Assembly: GCA_020524245.1 (NCBI GenBank)
Contig: JAIVLN010000009.1
Coordinates: forward strand, 17,839 to 81,838
Source of the DNA: Rossellomorea aquimaris
Lineage (GTDB): Bacteria > Bacillota > Bacilli > Bacillales > Fictibacillaceae
Reading direction: 5' to 3'
DNA length: 64,000 nucleotides
In this document: piece after piece, positions 17,160-26,617 of the stretch
Layout: each line of letters begins with the position of its first letter
Position numbering within the stretch: position 1 is the first letter of the stretch
Position numbers and translations under genes: made by a program
The notes under the pieces: generated by a model
What the model was told of the DNA's origin: nothing
The model's input: only the letters and a program-made list of their open reading frames with translations
Database searches by the model: none

Positions 17160-17694
17160 TTGACAATTCTTCCTCCTTCTTGCTGTCGTCAAGGATTCCT
17201 TTCAATGTCTTCAGTGTCCGATGTTGGACGGTTTTGACTTTCCCTTCTGTCCAACCCATGATGGACGCTGATTCACGAATTGAAAACCCATGGATGTATC
17301 GCAACAGTATCAATTCTCTATGCTCCGTCTTGCACTGTTCTAGAGCTGCGTATAATTGTCTCACGGACTCATTTTGCTCTAAAATTTCATCCGGTAGACG
17401 GTCTGGATGTACCAACTGATCTTTTCTGTCGTCTACGTTGAACACACCAAAGAATGTCTTATTCTGTCGTTTTGATTTCCGTATGTGATCAATGGCCACA
17501 TTACGCGCGATGGAAAACAGCCACGTCTTTTCACTGCTATCCCCTTTGAACTTGTCATAGGAATGCATGACTTTAATGTATACATCCTGTACAAGTTCCT
17601 CGGCTGTATCCCGGTCTCGTAACATGTAGATCAAGAACTGATATAGTGACTGGTGATAGTCAACATATAACCGGTTAAATATGTGTTCCACCAC
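17146..17694 (-). CDS. sigX: ECF sigma factor SigX
   Basis: A 182-residue ECF sigma factor; in B. subtilis SigX controls cell-envelope charge and lipid genes. Region 2 (LYQFLIYMLRDRDTAEELVQDVYIKV, KTWLFSIARNVAIDHIRKSKRQ) and region 4 (EQCKTEHRELILLRYIHGFSIRES, WTEGKVKTVQHR) are clear. The gene overlaps rsiX by 14 bases and is preceded by a self-type promoter. The name rests on this order and the GerMN-type anti-sigma partner. Confidence 0.88.
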   Translation of the reverse strand: MVEHIFNRLYVDYHQSLYQFLIYMLRDRDTAEELVQDVYIKVMHSYDKFKGDSSEKTWLFSIARNVAIDHIRKSKRQNKTFFGVFNVDDRKDQLVHPDRLPDEILEQNESVRQLYAALEQCKTEHRELILLRYIHGFSIRESASIMGWTEGKVKTVQHRTLKTLKGILDDSKKEEELSNGTI

Positions 17695-17720
17695 GATTTT
17701 CTCCCCCTCTTACCTAATTA

Positions 17721-17746
17721 GTCGTTTTTCTCAGAAAAAAGTTTCA
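17721..17746 (-). promoter_or_regulatory. SigX-type autoregulatory promoter (TGAAAC-N16-CGAC)
   Basis: On the minus strand TGAAAC (17746-17741) and CGAC (17724-17721) have an exact 16-base spacer, matching the SigX promoter consensus, directly upstream of sigX. Confidence 0.8.
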
Positions 17747-17883
17747 AATACGGAATGTTCATCTATCAGGAAGTTTTATATTTAACGAATAAAAAACATT
17801 TGGTTTCTTCTAGTATCGCATAGTTTTACAAATTTTTGGTAAACGTAAAACCAAATAGGTCTGGATTTGAAAGGAACATTCCA

Positions 17884-19380
17884 ATGCTCAAATGGCTTAA
17901 AAAAACCAACAAAAACACAAATGAAGAGCCACAAACCCTTTCGGATCTTTTTAATCTAGCCCGTAAATCCGAGGATTTCGTTCATTATGAACTCGTAAAC
18001 ACTCACGGCTCTGCTTGGATTTCGTACTTGAAGACCCTTGTCGATATTGAAACTTTGCATCGAGATGTACTTCCTTTTTTGCAAAGATGCAACCTTAAAT
18101 CTCTTGAGGACATAAAAGGCTACATCCCGATTGAGGACATTGAAATAACGAAAGATGTCACAAAAATAAAACAGCACTTCCTGAAAGGTTACATCATCAT
18201 CCAATTACGGCAGAAGAGCGATGAATGCCTTTTAATCAAAGCGTTATCCAGCTCTACGCGTGAGGTTGCAGCACCCGAAATTGAATTCAGTGTCTTGGGA
18301 CCGAAAGAAGCATTTGTAGAATCACTCGACACGAATATCCACCTGATTCGCAAAAGATTACCAGACATTCATTTAAATGCAAAGGAAATCAAAGTCGGGA
18401 CAAGATCCCACACACGGATCAACGTTCTATATGTATCAACCGTCGCGAATGAAGAAAACGTACAAACCGTTATCCAGAGGATTGAAAACATTGAGTTTGA
18501 TCAGATCAGCGACAGCTCATTCATCACTCAACTGATTGCGGACAACCAAAATTCACCCTTCCCACAGCTGATTGATACGGAAAGACCTGACAGGGTCGCT
18601 TCTGTTTTAGGCGAAGGAAAGGTCGCCATTGTAGTCGACGGCTCTCCTCAAGTTCTGATTGGCCCAACGAACCTTCTAGAATTCTTTTCAGCGTTCGAGG
18701 ATTATTTCTTGAATTGGCATCTTGCGACAACATTCCGGCTCATCCGGATGTTTTCTGTATTTTTCTCTGTTTTGGCTACACCGATTTATGTGGCAATCAT
18801 GACATTCCATTATGAGCTCATACCAAAAGATTTGCTCAGTACATTGATTACATCGAGGAGTACTGTTCCTTTCCCACCTATACTTGAAGCGCTCATATTG
18901 GAGCTTACGATTGAACTTTTGCGTGAGGCAGGGGCGAGACTTCCGACAAAGGTCGGTCAGACAATCGGTATCGTAGGAGGTATTGTAATTGGGACAGCCT
19001 CCGTCGAGGCAGGTCTCACTAGTAACGTTCTACTTATTATTGTCGCTTTATCTGCACTCGCTTCTTTTACGACTCCCGTCTACAAGATGGGTAATACGAT
19101 TCGTCTCATTCGTTTTCCGTTTCTCTTTTTTGCGCAATTGTGGGGGTTACTAGGTATTGTAATCTGCTTTTGTTTTGTTCTGGTCCATTTATTAAGACTC
19201 GAGTCTTTAGGAAGACCGTACTTGCAACCATTATTTCCACCCCGATTAGCAGATTTCAAAGATACAATTGTGCGATTACCTTTTGCTTCACAATCATTAC
19301 GACCTGTTAATTTGCAGACTCAACAAACGAAGCGATTCGATCAAAAGAAAGCGAAGAATAAAAAAGATATCGATGAATGA
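17884..19380 (+). CDS. Spore germination protein, GerA-type A subunit
   Basis: A 498-residue inner spore-membrane protein of the GerAA/GerKA family, part of a nutrient germinant receptor. The long soluble N-terminal domain (about 1-270) includes the family signature DRVASVLGEGKVAIVVDGSP and QLIDTERP. Four to five transmembrane segments follow (RMFSVFFSVLATPIYVAI, IGIVGGIVIGTASVEAG, VLLIIVALSALASFT, FFAQLWGLLGIVICFCFV). The C-terminal tail is basic. ATG 17884 follows GAAAGGAACA. It is the first gene of a three-gene operon; the germinant cannot be deduced. Confidence 0.93.
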   Translation: MLKWLKKTNKNTNEEPQTLSDLFNLARKSEDFVHYELVNTHGSAWISYLKTLVDIETLHRDVLPFLQRCNLKSLEDIKGYIPIEDIEITKDVTKIKQHFLKGYIIIQLRQKSDECLLIKALSSSTREVAAPEIEFSVLGPKEAFVESLDTNIHLIRKRLPDIHLNAKEIKVGTRSHTRINVLYVSTVANEENVQTVIQRIENIEFDQISDSSFITQLIADNQNSPFPQLIDTERPDRVASVLGEGKVAIVVDGSPQVLIGPTNLLEFFSAFEDYFLNWHLATTFRLIRMFSVFFSVLATPIYVAIMTFHYELIPKDLLSTLITSRSTVPFPPILEALILELTIELLREAGARLPTKVGQTIGIVGGIVIGTASVEAGLTSNVLLIIVALSALASFTTPVYKMGNTIRLIRFPFLFFAQLWGLLGIVICFCFVLVHLLRLESLGRPYLQPLFPPRLADFKDTIVRLPFASQSLRPVNLQTQQTKRFDQKKAKNKKDIDE

Positions 19381-19395
19381 TGGAAGGAGCATCGT

Positions 19396-20487
19396 ATGAG
19401 TACACCAATTAAAGATCGATTCCTCGTATCAGCTGGTTTAGCTTTTTTCTTGACTCATACTATGCAAATCGGAATAGGGGTATTAGGGTATGAGCGCTAT
19501 ATTGCCCAAGACGCTGGATATGACTCTTGGATCTCCATCATTTTGACCAGTATTACAATTCACATTATCTTATGGATGATGTATTCCATGTTGACTAAAG
19601 AGAATGGGGATTTGATCTCCATACACAAACGCGCATTTGGAAAATGGTTGGGAAACACCCTTAGCTATTTGTTTGCCCTTTATTATTTAGCTCTAGGTGT
19701 TACCGTTTTACGAAGTTATATCGAAACTGTCCAAGTATGGATGTTTCCTAATTTAAACATCTATTGGTTTCTTGCTGTTTTTTTACTTTTGACCTATTAC
19801 ACCATATCGGGAGGTTTTCGAGTCGTCACGGGGGTTGCGTTTTTCGGAGTGCTTATTCCATCGTTTTTGATATTATTTTTGTATTTTCCGTTTCGATATG
19901 GTGATTGGAATTTTATTACCCCTGTAATGAATCATTCCATGAAAGAGATTTTTCTTTCCTCTAAGGTTGCCGTATTGGAATATATCGGCTTTGAGGTTCT
20001 ACTGATGATCTACCCCTTTATTAAAAATGGAGAAAAATCGCAAAAGTACGCTCAATTAGGGATCCTTTTCTCAACATTCATCTATGTTGCTGTCGCCATC
20101 GCTTCGTTCGTCTACTTCAGTGAAGGACAACTTCAGCGGATGATATGGGCCACCTTAAGTATGTTTAAAATTGTGGAGTTTCCCTTTGTTGAAAGATTTG
20201 AATATATTGCAATTGCAACTTGGGCGCTCATTATTTTCCCTAATGTATGTCTCGCATTTTGGTGCTCTAGCAGAGCGGTGAAACGTTTGGCGCCCATCAA
20301 ACAAAGATGGGTTTTAGTCAGCATGCTCCTCATTGCCTTTGTAATCAATGTCTTACTACAAGATCGAAAATATATTGATATGTTCATAAACAGCATCTCT
20401 ATTAGTGGTTTTTACATTTTATATTGTTACATTCCATTTTTGTTTATTGTATTCCATATACGGTTTAAAAGGAGTTTGGCAAAATGA
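19396..20487 (+). CDS. Spore germination protein, GerA-type B subunit (permease-like)
   Basis: A 363-residue polytopic protein with about ten transmembrane helices, belonging to the GerAB branch of the APC amino-acid transporter superfamily. This is the subunit thought to recognise the germinant. Typical features are FLTHTMQIGIGVLGYERYIAQDAGYDSW at the start and AVLEYIGFEVLLMIYPFI mid-protein. It follows the A subunit after 15 bases, behind GGAAGGAGC, and its stop overlaps the next start (ATGA). Confidence 0.93.
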   Translation: MSTPIKDRFLVSAGLAFFLTHTMQIGIGVLGYERYIAQDAGYDSWISIILTSITIHIILWMMYSMLTKENGDLISIHKRAFGKWLGNTLSYLFALYYLALGVTVLRSYIETVQVWMFPNLNIYWFLAVFLLLTYYTISGGFRVVTGVAFFGVLIPSFLILFLYFPFRYGDWNFITPVMNHSMKEIFLSSKVAVLEYIGFEVLLMIYPFIKNGEKSQKYAQLGILFSTFIYVAVAIASFVYFSEGQLQRMIWATLSMFKIVEFPFVERFEYIAIATWALIIFPNVCLAFWCSSRAVKRLAPIKQRWVLVSMLLIAFVINVLLQDRKYIDMFINSISISGFYILYCYIPFLFIVFHIRFKRSLAK

Positions 20488-21566
20488 TGCGATGCTTGTT
20501 CATTCTCTTTTCATGCTTAGCACTGTTAGGTTGTTCAGCCAGTCCTAAGGTCCTTGACGATATTACATTAGTGACCTTTGTAGGCTATGACATTGCAGAT
20601 GATTCAGATGAAAAAATTGAAGCTACTATCGGAACGCCGATATTTGAAGAGGAAGGTAAAATACGTAATGAATTTCTTACTGCGAAGGGTAATTTCGGAA
20701 AGGATCTTGAAAAGAATTTCATGCTGCATACACCGAAACCGGTTGGAAACGGAAAGCTTGAAGTGGCGATTTTTGGTGAAGCCTTTGCTAAACATGGAAT
20801 TGTTGAAGCTACAGATGGGGCTCAACGGGATCCAAGCATCAGTTCGAACTTGAAATTAGCCGTCTTTGACGGAAGGGTCATTGATTTCACGAAACAACAA
20901 AGTGTACAAAATCAGGACTTGGGTATTTTTGTATCCAAAATCATTGAACACAACATACAATCTGAATCAATTCCCCAAACGAATATCCACATCTTCTTAC
21001 AATCTCTATATGCAGAAGGGATTGATCCATTCTTACCTCTGATTGGTCTAAAGAACGAAAAAATCAAATTAAAGGGGCTTGCTCTATTTAAAGATGATGA
21101 ATATGTGACGGACATTAACGAAGATATAATATATCGATTCACGATGCTCCTTCATCCTGTTAATAGAGGGAATTTAATCATTCAAATTAAGAAGTTGGAT
21201 GCAGGTGTCTCCCTTTCTCATATCAAATCGAAAAGAGTTGTGAAAATGGAAGGTACTTCAAAAGCTCCTCAAATCACATTCAAACTCGATTTAAAGGCAT
21301 ACATTAATGAATATTATGGAGACGTAAAAGGAATTGAAAAACAGATCATCCAAATCGAAAAGGACATCAATAAACAACTCAGTAAAGAGTTAAAAAGCAT
21401 GATTATGTTCTTTCAGGAATACAATATTGATCCTATTGGTATCGGAAAAGAAGCGAAAGGCCATTTTCGTGATTGGGATTTAAAAAAGTGGAAAGAAGTA
21501 TATCCAGAATTGGACATTAAGGTTGTCGTCAAAACAAACATAATCGAATCTGGTGTCATTCGTTAA
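20484..21566 (+). CDS. Spore germination protein, GerA-type C subunit (lipoprotein)
   Basis: A 360-residue GerAC family lipoprotein. The signal peptide ends in the lipobox LALLGC (Cys at about residue 17), so it is lipid-anchored to the outer face of the inner spore membrane. The conserved SPKVLDDITLVTFVGYD opening and the C-terminal IQIEKDINKQLSKEL / DPIGIGKEAK region match the family. It starts in a 4-base overlap with the B subunit and completes the receptor operon. Confidence 0.92.
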   Translation: MMRCLFILFSCLALLGCSASPKVLDDITLVTFVGYDIADDSDEKIEATIGTPIFEEEGKIRNEFLTAKGNFGKDLEKNFMLHTPKPVGNGKLEVAIFGEAFAKHGIVEATDGAQRDPSISSNLKLAVFDGRVIDFTKQQSVQNQDLGIFVSKIIEHNIQSESIPQTNIHIFLQSLYAEGIDPFLPLIGLKNEKIKLKGLALFKDDEYVTDINEDIIYRFTMLLHPVNRGNLIIQIKKLDAGVSLSHIKSKRVVKMEGTSKAPQITFKLDLKAYINEYYGDVKGIEKQIIQIEKDINKQLSKELKSMIMFFQEYNIDPIGIGKEAKGHFRDWDLKKWKEVYPELDIKVVVKTNIIESGVIR

Positions 21567-21625
21567 ACATAATGTGTATGAAATTGGTTCAAACTAACGT
21601 TATCCTCTTCTTGGAGGTGAAACGA

Positions 21626-21964
21626 ATGGAGCGTAAAGACAAAAATCCATCAATCGAGGGAACTTTACCCCATCAAGCCAACGCCCCGGTTTTCCGTCAG
21701 GTTGACCAGAAGGAAAGACAACCGTTTGTGAATGAATATGGTGTAACAATCGGTGATAGTCATTACGAATCTGACAATTCACCCCTCCAAAACTGGAGTG
21801 ATGATGTCGATCCGTCTATCATGTCTGGTGAACAATGGGTGCATCCTTATAATGATATAGGATGGAATTCATCTGAAAACCGTGAGCTTGCAGAAAAGAA
21901 TCAAGTACCAAACGGAAGTCCGTTCATGCATCCGACCAAGGATGTCAGCTACGCCCGCGACTAA
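21626..21964 (+). CDS. DUF3905 family protein
   Basis: A 112-residue polar, acidic protein with no membrane segment. The pattern MPHQ-like LPHQANAPVF, PFVNEYGVTIGDSHYES, WVHPYNDIGWN and HPTKDVSYARD is characteristic of the DUF3905 family of endospore formers. The function is unknown. Start at ATG 21626 follows GGAGGTGAAACG; the frame from 21572 has no comparable site. It lies 59 bases after the ger operon and may share its sporulation context. Confidence 0.85.
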   Translation: MERKDKNPSIEGTLPHQANAPVFRQVDQKERQPFVNEYGVTIGDSHYESDNSPLQNWSDDVDPSIMSGEQWVHPYNDIGWNSSENRELAEKNQVPNGSPFMHPTKDVSYARD

Positions 21965-21974
21965 TCATTTCATC

Positions 21975-22006
21975 AAAAAGAGGCCGACCATGGGTCAGCC
22001 TCTTTT
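21975..22006. terminator. Terminator between the DUF3905 gene and the SDR gene
   Basis: AAAAAGAGGCcGACC-atg-GGTCaGCCTCTTTT serves two convergent genes. Confidence 0.8.
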
Positions 22007-22009
22007 CCA

Positions 22010-22783
22010 TTAGAATCCGTATATAGTCATTCCACCATCTACGAATAAGGTTTGTCCGGTTACATAGGAGGATGCATCTGAAGCTAAGAATACCGCAGGA
22101 CCGACCAATTCCGGCAGTTCTCCTACCCGCTTCAGAGGCGTTCGAGATAGGATATCGTTCAAGTATTTTTCATCAGATAAAAGCTTTTCAGTGAGTGGTG
22201 TTTTGAAATACCAGGGACCGATGGAATTCACCTGGATGCCATACTCCCCCCACTCCAACGCCAGATTTTTCGTCATCTGAATCATGGCTGCTTTCGTTGC
22301 CGCGTACACGACTCCTGTTCGCAATGCTGTCGTTCCAGCAACAGATGCAATATTGATGATTCGACCTCCACCACTTTCTTTCATATGAACGCCGAATTTT
22401 TGTGATAGTTGAAATGCCGAGCGGAGATTCGTATCCATGATGGACTGCCATTCCTCTTCTGTAACCTCGAACGCAGGAGTCCGGATATTCATCCCGGCGT
22501 TGTTGACTAAGATATCAACTTGTCCGTGATCATTGATGACGTTTTTCACAACACGATCCAGTTGACCCGCAACCGTCACATCAGCCGGGTAAATATAAGC
22601 TTGACGTCCATGCTGACGTATTTCTTCAGCTGTATTTTCTAAGTCAGATTCCGTTCTTGATAGCAGCACGACATCAGCGCCTGCTTCTGCATAGCCGATT
22701 GCAATCGCCTTTCCGATCCCTCTTCCAGCTCCCGTAACCACTGCGAGCTTATCGTCCAATCGAAAACTTGGTAATACCGTCAA
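22010..22783 (-). CDS. Short-chain dehydrogenase/reductase (SDR)
   Basis: A 257-residue classical SDR using NAD(P). The cofactor motif is TGAGRGIG, then NNAG at about 90, catalytic Ser in IINIASVAG, and YAATK (Tyr/Lys). The C-terminal TGQTLFVDGGMTIYGF closes the Rossmann fold. The sequence is nearest the gluconate 5-dehydrogenase / FabG-like branch, but the substrate cannot be assigned. TTG 22783 is preferred, because GGAGGCG lies seven bases before it; the ATG at 22798 would sit on the ribosome site itself. Confidence 0.87.
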   Translation of the reverse strand: MTVLPSFRLDDKLAVVTGAGRGIGKAIAIGYAEAGADVVLLSRTESDLENTAEEIRQHGRQAYIYPADVTVAGQLDRVVKNVINDHGQVDILVNNAGMNIRTPAFEVTEEEWQSIMDTNLRSAFQLSQKFGVHMKESGGGRIINIASVAGTTALRTGVVYAATKAAMIQMTKNLALEWGEYGIQVNSIGPWYFKTPLTEKLLSDEKYLNDILSRTPLKRVGELPELVGPAVFLASDASSYVTGQTLFVDGGMTIYGF

Positions 22784-22898
22784 AAAAATCGCCTCCATCC
22801 ATATAAAAAAGTCAGGTCATTCTTTACTTCAGCTTACACCATGTAGATTGTGGTGCAAAACATGTCGTATCGGAATTCCTGACTTCTTTGGTGTACTC

Positions 22899-25538
22899 TT
22901 ATAAGGAGGATGTTTTTCGATATTTTCGTTCGATGATTTTCCTCTTCTGCTTCTTGTTTTCCTTGAAAAAACTTTCGACAGAACTGAAAGAGTCATACAA
23001 GAACAGCAACAGGTCACCTGGTCGTGATGATTCCCATGCTACTTGGAACGCTTTCCGTTCATTCAATTCAATGATCCTTTCATTTGAAGGGAGGTGTTTG
23101 GATAACACTTCATCCAATATCGCTGCAACCTCTTTCGGCTTTCGGCCCCTGAGATTCTCATCTTCCTTGATCACAACGATGTCTGTTTCTTTTCCGATGA
23201 TATCCGCCATATTACGGATGTCCTCATTCAATCGGTCACCAGGAGCTGAAACGGCGGTAATAAGCCGCTCGTGAGGAATTGCTTGGACCGTGTTATAAAT
23301 CGCCTTTAATCCAGCGGTATTATGAGCATAATCGACGACAATCGTTCTTCCATCCTGATCGATCTTGTTGAAACGTCCTGGACTTTGGAGGAAGTCTGGG
23401 AAGAACGTCATCGCTTTTGTGCGTAACATTTCATAGGAGACGCCTAAGATATGTGCTGACGCCAGCGCTTGGAGCAGATTGCTGACATTATGCTGCGCGT
23501 AGCCATTGAATGTAATTGGAATGTCCGCATACTTCATAAAACGGTCAACCTGTCCGTCCTTAGCATGTACGATCCATTCATCCTGCACATACCAGCATTC
23601 TTGTTTGCGCTCCATATGCTTTTGGATGATCGGATTATCCGCTTTAAGGGATGTAAATACAACAGATCCTTTCGTGTATCCTGCCATATCCGTAACCGCT
23701 TCGTCATCTGCATTGAGGATGCTATGGCCGTCAGGACGAACGATTTCTGGAACCAGCCGCTTCAGTTTAATCAATTCTTCCATCGTTTCGATCCCATCAA
23801 GGCCAAGATGATCCTCCGAGACGTTCGTCACGATTCCGACATCACAATATCGAAATGCCGTCCCTTCTCGAAGCATACCGCCTCTAGCCGTTTCGAGAAC
23901 AGCAGCATCCACTTCCGGATGATGCAGTACTTTACGGGCACTAACAGGGCCACTACAGTCTCCTTTATCGATGCAACGCTTCCCAATATACACCCCATCT
24001 GAATGAGCCATTCCAATGGTTTTACCGCTTTGTTGCAAAAAGTGGGAAATCAGACGTACAGTCGTCGTTTTCCCATTCGTACCGGTTACCGCCACTGTTG
24101 GAATCGCGGCATCCCGATAGTCTTTGAATAAGTAATCGATGATCGCTCCACCTACATCTCTTGCTGTTCCTGAGCTTGGGTAATGATGCATACGAATGCC
24201 TGGTGCTGCATTCACTTCAAGTACAGCAGCCCGCCCTGGCTTAAACTCTGCTTTAATGTCATCGATGATCATATCGATTCCCGCAATATCCAGACCGATC
24301 GTTTTAGCAGAGCTCTCCGCAATCTGTCGGTAAGAAGGATGCACTTGGTCGGTAACGTCAATGGCGAGACCTCCGGTAGAAAGATTCGCGTTCCCAAGCA
24401 ACGGGATGACCCTGCCATAGTCCGGTACAGAATCCAGATCAAGCCCTGCTTGATTCAAATATTGGCATACCGATTCATTCACCGGTATTTTCGTCATCGG
24501 CTTCTCGTGCCCCTCTCCTCGGAGAGGGTTTTTGTTTTCCTCTTCAATCAGAGCTCGGATTGAATCTTTTCCATTTCCGATCACATATGGAGGCAGGCGT
24601 AGGCTAGCAGCGATCAACTCACCGTTGACGACTGTAAAACGATAGTCATCCCCTGGATAGTAACGCTCTAAAATCAACTTATCGACATTCTTCTGCTGAG
24701 TGAACGCGGAAAGCAACTCTTCCTTTGATTGAATGTTCGTTGAGACGCCTTGACCTTGACGGCCGTTAATCGGTTTCAAAACAAGTGGGTAGCCTAAGTG
24801 TTCTGCTTCTTGCAACAGTTCCTCCTCATTCGAAATGACACACCCTTCTGGAACCGGAAGGCTCACCTCATCGAGCATCCGTTTCGTCATTTCTTTATCA
24901 CAAGCATACTCCACCGCAAGGAAGGATGTTTCACTCGACATTGTCGCTTCCATCCTCTTCTGCTTACGACCAGTTCCGAGGCGAAGTATGCTATCATCAT
25001 CAATTTGCTCGACCGGAATCATACGTTCATAGGCGGCTTTATAAACCGCTTCTGTACTTGGTCCTAATTTATTGGCAAAATAAAGCGCTTCTATTTTTTT
25101 CACATAAGGTTCGATGCTAACAGCTTGTCCATCTACAACGGCTTCGACAATTTCTATCGCAGCTTCAAAAGCATAGAAACCGGATTTTTTCTCTTCATAT
25201 CGATACGTGACATAATAGATCCCTTTCCGTTCACTCGTAACAGTCTTACCACGCTTCACATCAATACCAGCAAGGGATTGAAGCTCAATCGCCATATGTT
25301 CGAGAATATGCCCCATCCACGTTCCTTCACGTAAACGCTCAACAAATCCACCCTCATAACCGCGAGAGCATGTATGGGTGTACAAACTTGGCATCGCCTC
25401 TAGCAACCGGTCTGTGAATTCAGGGATCTTGTTGGAGGGCAACTCTTCGAAATGTTCAATGTCCAACTCAATCCAGATCGTAGGTTTATAACTATAATAA
25501 TTCGGCCCAGTAAGATACTTCACTTTATTGATTTTCAT
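22899..25538 (-). CDS. cphA: Cyanophycin synthetase
   Basis: An 879-residue enzyme that builds the Asp backbone and attaches Arg side chains to make cyanophycin, an insoluble nitrogen reserve. The N-terminal domain covers about 1-160. An ATP-grasp domain covers about 210-470 (PLVLKPINGRQGQGVS, AVLEVNAAPGIRMH). A Mur-ligase-like domain carries the P-loop GTNGKTTT at 486-493 and later VVDYAHNTAGL. Length and domain order match cyanobacterial CphA (~870-900). The cphB stop and cphA start overlap by four bases. Cyanophycin genes are uncommon in Bacillaceae. Confidence 0.94.
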   Translation of the reverse strand: MKINKVKYLTGPNYYSYKPTIWIELDIEHFEELPSNKIPEFTDRLLEAMPSLYTHTCSRGYEGGFVERLREGTWMGHILEHMAIELQSLAGIDVKRGKTVTSERKGIYYVTYRYEEKKSGFYAFEAAIEIVEAVVDGQAVSIEPYVKKIEALYFANKLGPSTEAVYKAAYERMIPVEQIDDDSILRLGTGRKQKRMEATMSSETSFLAVEYACDKEMTKRMLDEVSLPVPEGCVISNEEELLQEAEHLGYPLVLKPINGRQGQGVSTNIQSKEELLSAFTQQKNVDKLILERYYPGDDYRFTVVNGELIAASLRLPPYVIGNGKDSIRALIEEENKNPLRGEGHEKPMTKIPVNESVCQYLNQAGLDLDSVPDYGRVIPLLGNANLSTGGLAIDVTDQVHPSYRQIAESSAKTIGLDIAGIDMIIDDIKAEFKPGRAAVLEVNAAPGIRMHHYPSSGTARDVGGAIIDYLFKDYRDAAIPTVAVTGTNGKTTTVRLISHFLQQSGKTIGMAHSDGVYIGKRCIDKGDCSGPVSARKVLHHPEVDAAVLETARGGMLREGTAFRYCDVGIVTNVSEDHLGLDGIETMEELIKLKRLVPEIVRPDGHSILNADDEAVTDMAGYTKGSVVFTSLKADNPIIQKHMERKQECWYVQDEWIVHAKDGQVDRFMKYADIPITFNGYAQHNVSNLLQALASAHILGVSYEMLRTKAMTFFPDFLQSPGRFNKIDQDGRTIVVDYAHNTAGLKAIYNTVQAIPHERLITAVSAPGDRLNEDIRNMADIIGKETDIVVIKEDENLRGRKPKEVAAILDEVLSKHLPSNERIIELNERKAFQVAWESSRPGDLLLFLYDSFSSVESFFKENKKQKRKIIERKYRKTSSL

Positions 25539-26362
25539 TGGGCTGTTCCCTTCTCTTTCATAATTAACTGCCGATTTTCCATGTCAAATTGATAACCTTT
25601 CGCAATGGAATGGAGCTGCACACCAGCGATAGTGACCTCATCACTCTCTGCTTCATCGGCGATGTCGACGAATGACAGCTTACATCCATCGATGACCGTT
25701 ACGGAATGCTCACCGATCACCTCGAAATATCTGCCGCCATCCTTAACCCAGATGGCTGTGTTTTCATCGATCCCAACCCCAATGATCTGAGGGTTCTGCG
25801 CAATCGCGTATAACAATCTACCGAAACGGGCGCGCTGCGAAAAATGCTGATCGATGACGACATCTTCGAGGAATCCGAAACCGACGCCGATTTCAACATT
25901 GATTTTGTCATATTTGACCTTTGTCTTTCCAGACACGATCATATGCCGGCTCATGATAGCAGCACCAGCACTGGTTCCTGCGATGATCATTCCATTCTGC
26001 CATGCCTTCTGGACTTCCTTAAAGAAGGTCGTACCACCGATGATACTCGACAGACGATTCTGGTCACCACCGGTAATAAATAATGCTGACAGCGTACTGA
26101 CCATTTGTGTATAAGGCGCTTCTTCCGCCTTTGCACGGGTATCTATATGTATGAGCTCTACCTTGGAGGCACCGAGTTTCATGAATATATCCCTGTACTC
26201 ACCGCCAACTTCTTCAGGATATCCTGTTGCTGTCGTGAGTACGCCGATTGAGCCGCCTCTTTCCAGGGCATCCTGTACAAAGATGGACAGTACCTCAAGA
26301 TCGCCTTCCTTATCTTCATTACCACCGATGATGAACAAGTCTCCACTCGCGATGTTCGTCAC
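25535..26362 (-). CDS. cphB: Cyanophycinase
   Basis: A 275-residue S51-family serine peptidase that releases beta-Asp-Arg dipeptides from cyanophycin. The nucleophile is S131 in GTSAGAA, GG(D/N) motifs occur at ITGGDQNRL, and DQHFSQRARFGRL is the typical cyanophycinase signature. It starts with GTG at 26362 behind AAAGGGTGAG and is the first gene of the cphB-cphA operon. No dipeptidase for Asp-Arg is adjacent; the peptidase E at 38622 is only a distant relative. Confidence 0.93.
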   Translation of the reverse strand: MTNIASGDLFIIGGNEDKEGDLEVLSIFVQDALERGGSIGVLTTATGYPEEVGGEYRDIFMKLGASKVELIHIDTRAKAEEAPYTQMVSTLSALFITGGDQNRLSSIIGGTTFFKEVQKAWQNGMIIAGTSAGAAIMSRHMIVSGKTKVKYDKINVEIGVGFGFLEDVVIDQHFSQRARFGRLLYAIAQNPQIIGVGIDENTAIWVKDGGRYFEVIGEHSVTVIDGCKLSFVDIADEAESDEVTIAGVQLHSIAKGYQFDMENRQLIMKEKGTAQ

Positions 26363-26423
26363 GCTTCATCTCACCCTTTAACATGAAGTGATATCTTTTA
26401 CCCAACAATTAATCATGCAAAAC

Positions 26424-26463
26424 CGAAAAATCACCCACTTTTCTAAAATGAGTGATTTTTACT
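26424..26463. terminator. AT-rich hairpin upstream of cphB
   Basis: AAAAATCACcCAC-tttctaaaa-TGAGTGATTTTTA can fold on either strand. It may insulate the cph operon; no gene clearly ends into it. Confidence 0.45.
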
Positions 26464-26500
26464 ATTTTATTCAGAAATGACAATATTTATACAAATGAGC

Positions 26501-26603
26501 GCCAGGCACCTCAAAAAAATCCCGATTTACAGGTATTTTTTGACGGTGCCTGGTACCGATTCAAAACGTTGTTGCACCGGGCTTCTCTGATCGTACCTGG
26601 CAC
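26501..26603. repeat. REP-like palindromic element, copy 1
   Basis: GCCAGGCACC (26501) and GGTGCCTGG (about 26546-26554) form one stem, and a second half-site GTACCTGGCAC ends at 26603. Related stems occur at 35886-35943 and 38515-38573. Confidence 0.7.
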
Positions 26604-26617
26604 TGATACAATAAGGG

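Noticed and set aside
17836..17884. Upstream start and a forespore (SigG) promoter for the ger operon
   Set aside because: The longer frame has no ribosome site, and no -35/-10 pair with correct SigG spacing could be found in 17750-17880.
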